Positions 25,064-34,974 of a stretch of 37,838 nt of DNA are shown here, in pieces; within the stretch, counting starts at the first letter, position 1, and every line of letters starts with the position of its first letter. Under the pieces are notes generated by a model that was given only the letters and a program-made list of their open reading frames with translations, had not been told where the DNA came from and made no database searches. Both the position numbers and the translations under genes were made by a program. Origin of the DNA: Cryobacterium sinapicolor (GTDB lineage: Bacteria; Actinomycetota; Actinomycetes; Actinomycetales; Microbacteriaceae); assembly GCF_004403465.1 (NCBI RefSeq), contig NZ_SOGQ01000055.1, forward strand, positions 116,747-154,584, given 5' to 3'.

Positions 25064-26028
25064 GGTCGTCCTTCGTTGTGTTCTGCGACCACATCGTCAA
25101 GGTGCGGTAGGCCGCGCGTGATGACCTCACCATACAGCTCATCGGGGTCGAGGCGTCGCAGCTCGTCGCTGAGGCAGTCGCGCAGACTTCGGCGCTTGAG
25201 GGTGAGGTCCTGGACCGGCTGGCCGGGCTGGGTGAGTTTGGCGATATTGGGAACGTCGCGTTCGAGCGAGATCAGCCCGGCCGAGCGGGTCAGGTGTACG
25301 CTTCGGATGCCGTGGGACAGAGGCCCCGTGGTGAACTCGTACTCGACGGGGACCTGCAACTGCAGGGCGAGCCAGGCGGCGAGCAGGGTCGTGGATGGGG
25401 AGTCCGCGGCACCGGACACCTGCACCGCGGTCACGGGCAGGTACGGCGGCTGGTCGAGGACGGCCGCGAGCTGGGCACGCCAGAGGGTGAGCCGGGTCCA
25501 GGCGAAGTCCGTGTCGCCGGGCCGGTAGGAGCTGCAGAGGTGGTGCAGCGCGCACTGCGGGTCAGGCTGCGCGGAGGCATCCGTGATGCGCCGGTGGGCG
25601 ATGCGTCCGAGTGGCGATTCGGCGGGCACGGTCGGCGCCACACCCGGCCACCAGGCCACGACCGGGGCATCGGGCAGGAGCAGGCCCATAACCAGGCTCT
25701 CCGGGTCGCTGGCGGCCTCGCCGTAGGCGCGCAGCACGATCACCTCGCTGGCGCCCGCGTCGCCACCGACGCGGATCTCCGCGTCGACCCGGGGGGCGAG
25801 CGGAGCGGCGGTGGCGTCCTGGTCCATCGTCGACAGAACGATCACGCGCATGGGGTGTTCCCGGGACGCGTCGTTGGCGGCTTCGATGGCCTCTTCCTCG
25901 CGGCCCATGGTCGACGCGATGATCAGCGTGAGGACACGGCCGAGGGCCACGGCACCGCCTTCCTCACGGATGCGCACCAGGGACTTCGAGATCTTGGAGG
26001 TGGTGGTGTTGGGCAGATCGACGATCAT
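25060..26028 (-). CDS. opcA: Glucose-6-phosphate dehydrogenase assembly protein OpcA
   Basis: A protein of 322 residues from ATG 26028. The N-terminal half contains a Rossmann-like region with VLTLIIASTM and MRVIVLSTM. The central motif LLLPDAPVVAWWPG is a hallmark of OpcA, as is the preceding A-S-E-V-I-V-L-R. The C-terminal half carries D-T-D-F-A-W-T-R-L-T-L-W-R. OpcA aids oligomerisation and activity of glucose-6-phosphate dehydrogenase. It overlaps zwf and pgl by four bases on each side, so the three products are made together. Confidence 0.95.
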   Translation of the reverse strand: MIVDLPNTTTSKISKSLVRIREEGGAVALGRVLTLIIASTMGREEEAIEAANDASREHPMRVIVLSTMDQDATAAPLAPRVDAEIRVGGDAGASEVIVLRAYGEAASDPESLVMGLLLPDAPVVAWWPGVAPTVPAESPLGRIAHRRITDASAQPDPQCALHHLCSSYRPGDTDFAWTRLTLWRAQLAAVLDQPPYLPVTAVQVSGAADSPSTTLLAAWLALQLQVPVEYEFTTGPLSHGIRSVHLTRSAGLISLERDVPNIAKLTQPGQPVQDLTLKRRSLRDCLSDELRRLDPDELYGEVITRGLPHLDDVVAEHNEGRP

Positions 26029-27566
26029 GGGCGTCTCCAGTGTCGGCCGTCTCGGGACAGCAGTTCATCGGCTGAGGCAGGACCCCAGGTTCCGGGCCGG
26101 TATTGCTCCGGCTGGCCCTGCTCCGCCCAGAAGTCCTCGATCGGGTCGAGGATCTTCCAGGAGAGCTCGACCTCCTCATGCCGGGGGAAGAGGGGCGGGT
26201 CACCCAGGAGCACGTCGAGGATCAGACGCTCGTAGGCTTCGGGGCTGGCCTCCGTGAAGGCATGCCCGTAGCCGAAGTCCATCGTCACATCGCGCACCTG
26301 CATGCCGGCGCCGGGCACCTTGGAGCCGAACCGGATGGTGACGCCCTCGTCGGGCTGTACCCGGATGACCAGGGCATTCTCGCCCAAGGGTGCGGAGTTG
26401 CCCTTCCCGAAGAGGTGCTGGGGGGCGCGTTTGAAGACCACGGCGATCTCGGTGACCCGGCGGCCCAGCCGCTTGCCCGCACGCAGGTAGAACGGGACTC
26501 CCGACCAACGCCGGTTCTCGATGGTCAGCCGCAACGCGGCATACGTTTCGGTGATCGATTCAGGGTCCATCCCCTCCTCGTCCAGGAAACCCAGGACTTT
26601 CTCGCCGCCCTGCCAGCCGCCGGTGTACTGGCCCCGGGCGGTGCCGCGAGCCAGGTCGTCAGGAAGCCGAACGGAAGCGAGGACCTTCTCCTTCTCCGTG
26701 CGCAGGTCGGCCGCGTCGAAGGAGATGGGCTCCTCCATGGCGGTCAGCGCCAGGAGCTGCAGAAGGTGGTTCTGGATGACGTCCCTGGCCGCGCCGATAC
26801 CGTCGTAGTAGCCGGCTCTGCCACCCACGCCGATGTCTTCGGCCATGGTGATCTGAACGTGGTCGACGAAGTGGGCGTTCCAGATCGGCTCGTACAGCTG
26901 GTTGGCGAAGCGCAGGGCCAGGATGTTCTGCACGGTCTCCTTGCCCAGGTAGTGGTCGATGCGGAAGACCGAGTCGGGCGGGAAGACCGACTCGACGACG
27001 GCGTTCAATTCGCGCGCGGTCTGCAGGTCGCTGCCGAAAGGCTTCTCGATCACGACCCGCCGCCACTGCCCGTCTGTCTGCTCGGCCAGGCCGGAGCGAC
27101 GGAGCTGCTCCGTGACCTGGGGGAACGCCTTCGGCGGGATCGACAGGTAGAACGCATGGTTCCCCATCGTCCCGCGCTCCCGGTCGAGCTGGGCGATGGT
27201 GTCCTTGAGTAGCTGGAACGACGCGGCGTCGTCGAAGGACCCCGGAACGAAACGGATGCCCTCGGCCAGCTGGGTCCAGACGTCCTCGTTGAACTCCGTG
27301 CGCGCGTACTCCTTGACCGAGTCGTGCACGACTTTCATGAAGTCCTCGTCGGTCCAGTCCCGGCGAGCGAATCCGACGAGCGCGAAGCCCGGCGGAAGCA
27401 GGCCGCGGTTGGCCAGGTCATAGACGGCCGGCATGAGTTTCTTCCGCGACAGGTCACCGGTGACGCCGAAGATCACGAGGCTGCTGGGCCCGGCGATACG
27501 ATTCAGACGGTAGTCGTTCGGTGAACGCAGTGGATTGAACTCCGGGGTGATTTCCACCGGGGACAT
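26025..27566 (-). CDS. zwf: Glucose-6-phosphate 1-dehydrogenase
   Basis: A protein of 513 residues from ATG 27566, with AAGGAG five bases upstream. The NADP site is GVTGDLSRKKL (about residues 34-44) and the active-site motif is RIDHYLGKE (about residue 203). RFANQLYEPIWN and the later FYLRAGKRL are typical. The enzyme oxidises glucose-6-phosphate and supplies NADPH. It follows pgi after 72 bases that contain an 11-base perfect hairpin. Confidence 0.98.
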   Translation of the reverse strand: MSPVEITPEFNPLRSPNDYRLNRIAGPSSLVIFGVTGDLSRKKLMPAVYDLANRGLLPPGFALVGFARRDWTDEDFMKVVHDSVKEYARTEFNEDVWTQLAEGIRFVPGSFDDAASFQLLKDTIAQLDRERGTMGNHAFYLSIPPKAFPQVTEQLRRSGLAEQTDGQWRRVVIEKPFGSDLQTARELNAVVESVFPPDSVFRIDHYLGKETVQNILALRFANQLYEPIWNAHFVDHVQITMAEDIGVGGRAGYYDGIGAARDVIQNHLLQLLALTAMEEPISFDAADLRTEKEKVLASVRLPDDLARGTARGQYTGGWQGGEKVLGFLDEEGMDPESITETYAALRLTIENRRWSGVPFYLRAGKRLGRRVTEIAVVFKRAPQHLFGKGNSAPLGENALVIRVQPDEGVTIRFGSKVPGAGMQVRDVTMDFGYGHAFTEASPEAYERLILDVLLGDPPLFPRHEEVELSWKILDPIEDFWAEQGQPEQYRPGTWGPASADELLSRDGRHWRRP

Positions 27567-27606
27567 GCAGCTCCTTCGAGGTGTGGCGGTCGAGCACGAT
27601 CGAATC

Positions 27607-27632
27607 CGGCGCCGGCCGGGTGGCCGGCGCCG
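27607..27632 (-). terminator. Hairpin between pgi and zwf inside the operon
   Basis: A perfect 11-base stem of alternating GC blocks (CGGCGCCGGCC and its complement) with a four-base loop, six bases after the pgi stop. There is no T tract in the minus direction. It may attenuate or mark mRNA processing rather than end the transcript. Confidence 0.55.
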
Positions 27633-27638
27633 AACGGT

Positions 27639-29246
27639 CTAGCGCAGGGCGTCGAACAGGGTCGTGATGTTTGTCGCCGGGTCGGTCAGCGTCAGCGTCA
27701 GCACCGGGCGACCGTGGTCCGCCAGCACGCTGGCGTCACCGCTGGCCTGGGCCTGGATGAGTTCCCCGAACGTGAAGGGGCGCTCCGGGATGTCGAGGTC
27801 GACGTCCGGGGTGGTGAGGATCTGCAGGAACACGCCGGAGGCCGGTCCGCCCTTGTGCAGCTGGCCGGTGGAGTGCAGGAAACGGGGTCCCCAGCCGAAC
27901 GTGACCGGGCGCTTGGCCAGTGCTGCCAGCAGGTCGCGGATTTCGGCGAGCTGCGGGAATGCGAGCCGGTTGACGTAGGCCTGCACTGAGATGTAGCCGT
28001 CCGTGCCCAGCTCCTCGATCAGGGCATCGACAGCGGAAGCCAGGTCGCTGGCGGCCCCGATCACGTGCGCGGTGCCGCGGATCTCGATTCCGTCCGAGAT
28101 GAACGCGGCCGGGGCCGGCTCGGGGCGGGCGTCGAGCAGGCCGCGAGTCGCGTTCTTCGCGGCCTCGACATCCGGCTGGTCGAACGGGTTGATTCCGAGC
28201 AGGCGGCCGGCGACGGCCGTGGCGTACTCCCAGACGAGGAACTGCGCGCCGAGGGTGCCGCTGACCCGGATCTCATCCCGTCCGTTGTCGTCGGGGAACA
28301 CGTGGAGGCCGGCGTCGGCGACTAGGCGCACAACCTGAAGGTCCGGGAGGTTCAGCGCCAGTTCGGGGGCGTCCGGGTCGAGCACGACCGGGAGGATGCC
28401 GATGCCCTGCTTGCCGGTGGATTCGGCGATGAGCTGTTCGGCCCAGTCCGGGAAACCGACGATGTGGGTACCGTCCGCGACGATCGCGAGCTTGTCGCGG
28501 CGTGGGGTGGTCGCGGCGATGGCCGCACCCAGGATGAGGCCCGGGTTCTCGGGGCTGTCCACGGCGAGGGAGAGCGAAATGGCCTCGGCCTCGTCGAGCA
28601 GTTCGGCGATGTCGACGCCGGCGAGGCCGGAGGGGACAAGTCCGAACGCGGTCAGTACCGAAAAACGTCCGCCGACCGTCGGGTCCGCGTTGAAGACGCG
28701 GTAGCCAACGGCGCGGGCGTCCGCGTCGAGCGGGGAACCGGGGTCGGTCACGATGATGATGCGCTCGACGGGGTCGATACCGGCCTTGCGGAACGCGCGC
28801 TCGAAGACGCGGCGCTGGCTGTCGGTCTCGGCGGTGGATCCGGACTTCGATGACACGACGAGTGCCGTCACGGCCAGGTCCTCGCCGAGGGCCGCGAGGA
28901 CCTGCCCGGGGTCGGTCGAGTCGAGCACGGTGAGGTTCACGCCCGAGGTGCGGGTGATGACCTCGGGGGCCAGCGACGAGCCGCCCATGCCGGCGAGGGC
29001 GATGCGGGTGACGCCGGCGGCCCGCAGGGAGTCACGCAGGGCGAGGATCTCCGGGACCAACGGGCGGGAATCCGCGACGGACTCCGTCCAGCCGAGTCGC
29101 TTCGCGGCTTCGGCTTCGGCGTCCGGACCCCAGAGGGCCGGGTCGAGGGCGGTGATCCCGGATGCGACGAGGTCGGCCACCAGGGTCGGGACCGTGGTGC
29201 GAACGGCCTCCGCCGCCGCGCCGGTGACCGAGATTCGGAAGCTCAC
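27639..29246 (-). CDS. pgi: Glucose-6-phosphate isomerase (divergent type)
   Basis: A protein of 535 residues from GTG 29246 (MSFRISVTG...). The frame is open much further upstream but that part lies inside tal and reads as Arg/His-rich noise. SIS-type sugar-phosphate motifs are present: [13 protein letters not shown] (about residue 80), [12 protein letters not shown] (about 131) and [12 protein letters not shown] (about 187), followed by a C-terminal domain. The sequence resembles the PGI half of the fused transaldolase/PGI proteins known from some bacteria, more than the common E. coli type. It interconverts glucose-6-phosphate and fructose-6-phosphate, linking glycolysis to the pentose phosphate pathway. 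Its start overlaps the tal stop by four bases (GTGA). Confidence 0.92.
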   Translation of the reverse strand: MSFRISVTGAAAEAVRTTVPTLVADLVASGITALDPALWGPDAEAEAAKRLGWTESVADSRPLVPEILALRDSLRAAGVTRIALAGMGGSSLAPEVITRTSGVNLTVLDSTDPGQVLAALGEDLAVTALVVSSKSGSTAETDSQRRVFERAFRKAGIDPVERIIIVTDPGSPLDADARAVGYRVFNADPTVGGRFSVLTAFGLVPSGLAGVDIAELLDEAEAISLSLAVDSPENPGLILGAAIAATTPRRDKLAIVADGTHIVGFPDWAEQLIAESTGKQGIGILPVVLDPDAPELALNLPDLQVVRLVADAGLHVFPDDNGRDEIRVSGTLGAQFLVWEYATAVAGRLLGINPFDQPDVEAAKNATRGLLDARPEPAPAAFISDGIEIRGTAHVIGAASDLASAVDALIEELGTDGYISVQAYVNRLAFPQLAEIRDLLAALAKRPVTFGWGPRFLHSTGQLHKGGPASGVFLQILTTPDVDLDIPERPFTFGELIQAQASGDASVLADHGRPVLTLTLTDPATNITTLFDALR

Positions 29247-30379
29247 AGCGCGGCCTCGGTCTCGGTCGCCTTGGCGGCGTCGAGCGCAGCGGTCACGGTG
29301 TCGAGGAGTTCGTTCCAGGAGATGATGAACTTGGCGACGCCTTCGGCTTCGAGAACCTGGGTGACGTCGTTGTACGAAACACCCTCGTTGGCGAGGGCGT
29401 CGAGGACCCGGTTGGCTTCGTCGTACGCTCCGGTGATGGAATTGGCGGGGATGACGCCGTGGTCGAGTGTGGCGTCGAGGGTCTTCTCGGGCATGGTGTT
29501 GACGACCTCGGGCGCGACCAGGTTGGTCACGTAGAGGGTGTCCGGGAGGGTGGTGTCCTTGACGCCGGTGGAGGCCCAGAGGGGACGCTGCTTGTTGGCG
29601 CCGGCGCTGATCAGGCCGAGGGCGCGCTCGGTGGAGAAGGCTTCCTCGTAGACCTGGTAGGCGAGCTGGGCGTTCGCGACGCCGGCCTTGCTCTTGAGGG
29701 CGAGCGCGGCATCCGTGCCGATGACCTCGAGGCGGGCATTGATCTCGGTGTCGACCCGCGACACGAAGAACGATGCCACGGAGTGGATCGTGGCGAGGTC
29801 GATGCCGGCCGCCTTGGCCTTCTCCAGGCCGGACAGGTACGCGTTGATGACCTGGCGGTGACGCTCGAGGCTGAAGATCAGGGTGACGTTGACGCTGATA
29901 CCGAGGGCGATCGTCGCGGTGATCGCGTCGAGGCCTTCCACCGTGGCGGGGATCTTGATCATGGCGTTGGGCCGGTTGACCTTCGCCCACAGTGCCTGGG
30001 CCTGCGTGACCGTGCCGGCCGCGTCGTGGGCCAGTCCGGGCTCGACCTCGATCGAGACGCGCCCGTCGACGCCGTGGGTGCGATCGTAGACCGGGCGGAA
30101 GATGTCGCTGGCCGCGGTCACATCGTCGGTGGTGATCTCGAACACGGCGTCGTGCACGCTGGTTCCGGCGGCGGCAAGAGCGGCCACCTGCTCCGCGTAC
30201 GCCTCGCCCTTGCTGAGGGCGCCGGCGAAGATCGTCGGGTTGGTGGTCACGCCGACGACGTTCTTCGTGTCGATCAGGTTCGCCAGGCCGCCGGAAGCGA
30301 TGCGCTCACGGGACAGGTCGTCCAGCCAGATGCTGACGCCGGCCAGTGACAGCTCGGCGAGGGGAGTGGTTTCAGTCAT
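29243..30379 (-). CDS. tal: Transaldolase
   Basis: A protein of 378 residues from ATG 30379, with AAGGAG eight bases upstream; the frame continues upstream but without a start context. The N-terminus reads [11 protein letters not shown], then [11 protein letters not shown]. The Schiff-base lysine is in NAMIKIPAT, followed by SVNVTLIFS and ASFFVSRVD. This is the longer actinobacterial/cyanobacterial form (about 370 residues). It transfers a dihydroxyacetone unit between sedoheptulose-7-phosphate and glyceraldehyde-3-phosphate. It lies 61 bases after tkt. Confidence 0.97.
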   Translation of the reverse strand: MTETTPLAELSLAGVSIWLDDLSRERIASGGLANLIDTKNVVGVTTNPTIFAGALSKGEAYAEQVAALAAAGTSVHDAVFEITTDDVTAASDIFRPVYDRTHGVDGRVSIEVEPGLAHDAAGTVTQAQALWAKVNRPNAMIKIPATVEGLDAITATIALGISVNVTLIFSLERHRQVINAYLSGLEKAKAAGIDLATIHSVASFFVSRVDTEINARLEVIGTDAALALKSKAGVANAQLAYQVYEEAFSTERALGLISAGANKQRPLWASTGVKDTTLPDTLYVTNLVAPEVVNTMPEKTLDATLDHGVIPANSITGAYDEANRVLDALANEGVSYNDVTQVLEAEGVAKFIISWNELLDTVTAALDAAKATETEAAL

Positions 30380-30440
30380 ATTTCGTATCTCCTTGGAATG
30401 CAGGGTAATCAGGTGTGTGCGGTGTCGCGGCGCGGCGATC

Positions 30441-32534
30441 TCAGTGCGCGGCGAGGGATTCCTTGGCGGCGGCCACGACGGCATCCGTCGTGATGCCGAA
30501 TTCACGGAACAGGGTCTTGTAATCGGCCGACGCACCGAAGTGCTCGATCGAGACGCTGCGGCCGCGGTCGCCGACGTACTTGTCCCAGGTCAACGCGATG
30601 CCCGCCTCGACCGACACCCGGGCGGTGATCGATGCCGGCAGAACCGACTCGCGGTACTCGGCGCTCTGCTCCCTGAACCATTCGAGACTGGGGGCGGAGA
30701 CGACGCGCGCGCTGATGCCCTCCGTCTGGAGCTGCTCGCGGGCCGCGAGGGCGAGTTGCACCTCGGAGCCGGTGCCGATCAGGATCACGTCGGGGGTTCC
30801 GCCCTGCGCCTCGGCGAGCACGTAGGCGCCCTTCGCGACGTTCTGGGCGGATGCGAGCACGTCGCCGGTGGCGTCGCCCTCGCCGCGGTCGAACACGGGA
30901 ATGTTCTGGCGGGTCAGTACGATGCCGGCCGGGCCCTGGCGACGCTCGAGGATGGTCTTCCACGCCCAGGACACCTCGTTGGCGTCGCCGGGGCGCACCA
31001 CATCGAGCCCGGGGATGGCGCGCAGGGTTGCGAGCTGCTCGATCGGCTGGTGGGTGGGACCGTCCTCGCCGAGGGCGACGGAGTCGTGCGTCCAGACGAA
31101 GATCGTCGGGGACTGCATCAGTGCGGCCAGACGGATGGCCGGTCGCATGTAGTCGCTGAAGATCAGGAAGGTGCCGCCGAAGGGGCGGGTGTTCCCGTGC
31201 AGCACGATGCCGTTGAGAATGGCGGCCATGGCGTGTTCACGGATGCCGAAGTGCAGCACACGGCCGTACCGGTCGCCGGTCCATTCACCGGTGGAGTGCT
31301 CCGCCGGGATGAACGAGGCCGCACCATTGATGGTGGTGTTGTTTGATTCGGCGAGGTCGGCCGAGCCGCCCCACAGTTCGGGGATCACGGTGCCGAGGGC
31401 GGTCAGGACCTTGCCGGACGCGGCACGGGTCGACACCTCGGTGCCGGCCGGGAAGACGGGCAGGGCCGCGTCGACGCCGTCGGGCAGGTCGCCGGAGAGC
31501 ACCCGGTCGAGTAGGAGTTTGCGCTCGGGGTTCGCGGTCGCCCAGGCGTCGAACTCGACGGTCCAGGCGGCGTGCGCGGCGGCGCCGCGGTCTACGGCCC
31601 GGCGGGTGTGCGCGATGACCTCGTCGGTGACCTCGAAGGTCTGCGCGGGGTCGAAGCCGAGAACCGTCTTGACGGCGGCCAGCTCCTCCGCGCCGAGCGC
31701 CGAACCGTGGATCTTGCCCGTGTTCTGCTTCTTCGGGCTGGGCCAGCCGATGATGGTCTTCAGGATGATCAGCGACGGCTTGTCGGTGACGGCCTGGGCC
31801 GTTTCGATCGCGTCGTTGAGCGCGGCGACGTCCTCGACGTAGGCGCCGGTCTTCTTCCAATCGACGGTCTGCACGTGCCAGTCGTAGGCCGCATAGCGGG
31901 CCGCGACGTCCTCGGTGAAGGCGATGTTGGTGTCGTCCTCGATGGAGATCTGGTTGCTGTCGTAGATTGCGATCAGGTTGCCGAGCTGCTGGTGTCCGGC
32001 GAGGGAGGAAGCCTCGCTCGTGATGCCTTCCTGCAGGTCACCGTCTCCGGCGATCACGTAGACGAAGTGGTCGAACGGGCTGGCGCCGGCGGACGCATCC
32101 GGGTCGAACAGTCCCCGCTCGAAGCGGGAGGCGTAGGCGAAGCCGACGGCGGAGGCCAGTCCTTGGCCCAGGGGACCGGTCGTGATCTCGACTCCGTCGG
32201 TGTGACCGTATTCCGGGTGCCCGGGGGTCTTGGAACCCCAGGTGCGCAGCGCCTTCAGATCGTCGAGCTCGAGGCCGTAGCCGCCCAGGTACAACTGAAC
32301 GTACTGGGTGAGCGAGCTGTGTCCGACCGAGAGGATGAAGCGGTCACGACCGATCCACTCGTTGTCGGACGGGTCCCGCCGCATGACCTTCTGGAACAGA
32401 AGGTAGGCGGCCGGAGCAAGGCTCATGGCGGTACCCGGATGTCCGTTCCCGACCTTCTCCACGGCGTCGGCCGCGAGGAGGCGTGCGGTGTCGACCGCCT
32501 TGCTGTCGATGGAATCCCACTGCAGTGCTGCCAC
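30441..32534 (-). CDS. tkt: Transketolase
   Basis: A protein of 697 residues. GTG 32534 is chosen because it gives the usual [14 protein letters not shown] start and AAGGG lies ten bases upstream; the frame extends another 17 residues without support. The thiamine diphosphate motif is [13 protein letters not shown] (about residue 160) with the closing N in [30 protein letters not shown] and the pyrimidine-domain [13 protein letters not shown] are also visible. It transfers two-carbon ketol units in the pentose phosphate pathway. It heads the six-gene minus-strand operon. Confidence 0.98.
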   Translation of the reverse strand: MAALQWDSIDSKAVDTARLLAADAVEKVGNGHPGTAMSLAPAAYLLFQKVMRRDPSDNEWIGRDRFILSVGHSSLTQYVQLYLGGYGLELDDLKALRTWGSKTPGHPEYGHTDGVEITTGPLGQGLASAVGFAYASRFERGLFDPDASAGASPFDHFVYVIAGDGDLQEGITSEASSLAGHQQLGNLIAIYDSNQISIEDDTNIAFTEDVAARYAAYDWHVQTVDWKKTGAYVEDVAALNDAIETAQAVTDKPSLIILKTIIGWPSPKKQNTGKIHGSALGAEELAAVKTVLGFDPAQTFEVTDEVIAHTRRAVDRGAAAHAAWTVEFDAWATANPERKLLLDRVLSGDLPDGVDAALPVFPAGTEVSTRAASGKVLTALGTVIPELWGGSADLAESNNTTINGAASFIPAEHSTGEWTGDRYGRVLHFGIREHAMAAILNGIVLHGNTRPFGGTFLIFSDYMRPAIRLAALMQSPTIFVWTHDSVALGEDGPTHQPIEQLATLRAIPGLDVVRPGDANEVSWAWKTILERRQGPAGIVLTRQNIPVFDRGEGDATGDVLASAQNVAKGAYVLAEAQGGTPDVILIGTGSEVQLALAAREQLQTEGISARVVSAPSLEWFREQSAEYRESVLPASITARVSVEAGIALTWDKYVGDRGRSVSIEHFGASADYKTLFREFGITTDAVVAAAKESLAAH

Positions 32535-32690
32535 TTGGTATTGACCCTTCTGAAGACAAGGGAGAAGGTTGCTGAGAACCCGCACCCGCTATTGTGCGCG
32601 CCCGAGGACATCAGCGTCATCACGGTGTCGCAGCAGATGCCCGGTTCCGGTGGATCAGCATGCATGCACCGAGATTGGCGAGCATGCCCC

Positions 32691-32696
32691 AGTATA
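32691..32696 (-). promoter_or_regulatory. Probable -10 element of the tkt operon
   Basis: On the minus strand TATACT lies about 157 bases before the tkt start, giving a leader near 150 bases. No good -35 is seen. I see no riboswitch fold in the leader. Confidence 0.4.
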
Positions 32697-32781
32697 GGCA
32701 ACGCCGGTTCGGACCCGGTGATGTGTCCTTCCGTGGCGCACCCGAGCGGGCCGTCGACGGTCCCGGTTCCGGCTGGTCGCC

Positions 32782-32787
32782 TAGAAT
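32782..32787 (+). promoter_or_regulatory. Probable -10 element of ctaB
   Basis: TAGAAT lies 31 bases before the ctaB start; the leader would be about 25 bases and contains the Shine-Dalgarno GGAGGAG. Confidence 0.5.
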
Positions 32788-32818
32788 CACATTCACTGTC
32801 ACCAGCATTGGAGGAGCC

Positions 32819-33739
32819 ATGCCCGGAGCCGCCGAAACCTACATCCTGAGCACCCCGCGCACGTTCCGCCGCACGGCCAGGGCCTACCTGTCGCTGACCA
32901 AGCCGCGGGTCGTGGAGCTGCTTCTGGTGGTGACCGCTCCCACGATGATCCTGGCAGAGCAGGGCATCCCGAGCCTGTGGCTGGTCCTTGCGACCCTGAT
33001 CGGCGGTTCCCTCAGTGCCGGCTCGGCCGGGGCATTCAACTGCTACCTCGACCGGGACATCGACCGGGTGATGAAGCGCACCCGGAATCGCCCACTGGTC
33101 ACGGGGGAGCTCTCCGACCGGCAGGCGCTGGTGTTCGCGTGGCTGGTCGGATTGGCATCCATTCTCTGGTTGCTGGCCTTCACGAACTGGCTCGCCGCGG
33201 CCTTGTCGCTCGCCGCCATCCTGCTCTATGTCGTCTTCTACACGATGGTGCTGAAACGGCGCACGGCCCAGAACATCGTGTGGGGCGGGATCGCGGGCTG
33301 CATGCCGGTGCTGATCGGCTGGGCGGCCGTGACCGGCGACCTGTCATGGCCGCCGTTCATCCTGTTCCTGATCATCTTCCTCTGGACGCCGCCGCACTAC
33401 TGGCCGCTGTCCATGAAATACCGGGACGACTATCAGGCGGCGGGGGTGCCGATGCTTGCCGTCGTTCGGGGCCGGAGTCAGGTGGGCCTGCAGGTCATCC
33501 TCTACGCCTGGGCGACCGTCGCCTGCTCGCTACTGCTCGTGCCGATCGCCGACATGGGTCTGTTGTACCTTTTCGTGGCCTTGGTCACCGGCGCCTGGTT
33601 CATCTACGAAACGCACCGGCTCTACGGCATGGCGATCCGCCATGCGGAGGTGTCCCCGATGCGCGTCTTCCACGGGTCGATCGCGTACCTCACCCTGCTG
33701 TTCTTGGCCGTCGGGGTCGACCCGCTGCTCCCGTTCTAG
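32819..33739 (+). CDS. ctaB: Protoheme IX farnesyltransferase (heme O synthase)
   Basis: A protein of 306 residues from ATG 32819, just after GGAGGAG. It is a UbiA-type prenyltransferase with about eight or nine membrane helices. The first Asp-rich site is [15 protein letters not shown] (about residues 74-88), with the typical R-N-R-P-L that follows. The second conserved region contains [12 protein letters not shown], and [10 protein letters not shown] follows a later helix. It adds a farnesyl chain to heme b, giving heme O. ctaA, which converts heme O to heme A, lies next to it in the opposite direction, 26 bases from stop to stop. Confidence 0.96.
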   Translation: MPGAAETYILSTPRTFRRTARAYLSLTKPRVVELLLVVTAPTMILAEQGIPSLWLVLATLIGGSLSAGSAGAFNCYLDRDIDRVMKRTRNRPLVTGELSDRQALVFAWLVGLASILWLLAFTNWLAAALSLAAILLYVVFYTMVLKRRTAQNIVWGGIAGCMPVLIGWAAVTGDLSWPPFILFLIIFLWTPPHYWPLSMKYRDDYQAAGVPMLAVVRGRSQVGLQVILYAWATVACSLLLVPIADMGLLYLFVALVTGAWFIYETHRLYGMAIRHAEVSPMRVFHGSIAYLTLLFLAVGVDPLLPF

Positions 33740-33765
33740 AGAAGCGCCTGGGGCGACGGCATCGG

Positions 33766-34707
33766 CTAGCGGCGTCCGACCAGAGCGGCGTCGGTTGCCA
33801 GCGGTGACAGGCGCATGTCGACCGGTGTGCGGAGATCAAGGACCAGCGCGGTCATGACGGCAACGAGCACGCAGGAAAGCACCATGTGGATGCCGACCAG
33901 CCCGGCCGGGAGCCCCGTGTTGGACTGGATCAGGCCGACGCCGACCTGCATGGCCTCGACGAGCAGCAGCAGCAGGGCCCAGCCCTGCGTGGGCAGGGCG
34001 CGCGAGAAGGCGGCGACCAGGAGGATCACGGTGAGGACCACGGTGGCATAGGCCGGCCAGCTGTGCACGTGCTGCAGGACTTCGGGGTCGAGGCCGGTGC
34101 GCGGAGCATCCGCGTCGCCGGCGTGCGGGCCGGAGCCGGTGGTGAGGATGCCGACGAGGATCGTGATGAACACGACCGCACTGGTCACGTAGGCCAGCGT
34201 CCGGTACCAGACCGGCACCGCGAGGGTGCGTTGCACCCGACCGGTGTAGACGCGGTGCACGAAGACGGTGCACAGCGATACCAGGATCACGGAGATCACG
34301 AAGTGGAAGCCGACCACATACGGGTTCAGCTGCGCGAGGACGCTGATCCCGCCGATGACGGCCTGAGCGGGAATGCCCAGGCCCGCCAGCAGGGCGATCC
34401 AGAACAGGTCAGGGCGCTCCTTGCGCAGGCGGACGACGGCGAGGAACGCCGCGATGGCGATCAGGCCGAGGGCGATCCCGAGCAGGCGATTGCCGAACTC
34501 GATGAAGCCGTGGATTCCCATCTCGGGCGTGTTGACCAGGGAATCGGCGGTGCACTTGGGCCAGGTGGGGCAGCCGAGGCCCGAGCTGGTCAGGCGCACG
34601 AGGCCGCCCGTGCCGACCAGAAGAATCTGGGCGGCGAGGTAGACCCACGCGATCACCCGCACGCGCCTGTCGATCCTGTTCGGCAACCACGCCGCAATTC
34701 GATTCAC
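33766..34707 (-). CDS. ctaA: Heme A synthase (COX15/CtaA)
   Basis: A protein of 313 residues. GTG 34707 is chosen because GAGGGAG lies eight bases upstream on the minus strand; ATG 34737 would add ten residues without a ribosome binding site. Eight membrane helices are visible. The first loop has GGLVRLTSSGLGCPTWPKC with a Cys pair, followed by HGFIEFGNR. Heme-ligand histidines appear in GFHFVISV, HVHSWPAYA and GIHMVLSC. It oxidises the C8 methyl of heme O to a formyl group, giving heme A for aa3-type oxidase. The frame stays open far upstream through sufB, but that part is only the antisense of sufB and sufD. Confidence 0.94.
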   Translation of the reverse strand: MNRIAAWLPNRIDRRVRVIAWVYLAAQILLVGTGGLVRLTSSGLGCPTWPKCTADSLVNTPEMGIHGFIEFGNRLLGIALGLIAIAAFLAVVRLRKERPDLFWIALLAGLGIPAQAVIGGISVLAQLNPYVVGFHFVISVILVSLCTVFVHRVYTGRVQRTLAVPVWYRTLAYVTSAVVFITILVGILTTGSGPHAGDADAPRTGLDPEVLQHVHSWPAYATVVLTVILLVAAFSRALPTQGWALLLLLVEAMQVGVGLIQSNTGLPAGLVGIHMVLSCVLVAVMTALVLDLRTPVDMRLSPLATDAALVGRR

Positions 34708-34779
34708 CGGTTCTGCTCCCTCTTCAATGGACCACATGTGAAAACGCCGGGTCGCACGAAGGATCCCGTCGCCAGCCTG

Positions 34780-34809
34780 TAGAATTAGGTGTTTCATGGG
34801 CGGGAACAC
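34780..34809 (+). promoter_or_regulatory. Candidate sufB promoter and operator in the ctaA-sufB gap
   Basis: TAGAAT (34780-34785) is a possible -10, followed at once by an inverted repeat GTGTT-N11-AACAC (34789-34793, 34805-34809). A lone TTGACA is at 34815-34820 without a matching -10. The whole gap (34708-34974) contains no gene and only these weak signals. Confidence 0.3.
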
Positions 34810-34974
34810 AGCGGTTGACATAATCGCGGCGCACCACCCCGTCGTTCTTAAACATCTTAGGTACGCAACGTAGCCGCCCACACAACCCGTTCCCCGACCG
34901 GGTCTCCGCTGGAGGCCATTCTGGGAATGACCGGACTGATATCCGGGTTGCCGTGGATGGGAGAAGAGGTAGAT

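Noticed and set aside
29247..29990. Extension of pgi to 783 codons
   Set aside because: The extra part lies inside tal in another frame and is Arg/Pro/His-rich; the GTG at 29246 overlaps the tal stop in the usual coupled manner.
31572..32849. A 425-codon plus-strand frame opposite tkt
   Set aside because: Gly/Val/Asp/Arg-rich composition with no motif, opposite a complete transketolase.
34815..34820. TTGACA before sufB as a full promoter
   Set aside because: No -10 hexamer lies 16-18 bases downstream, so it is not a convincing promoter by itself.
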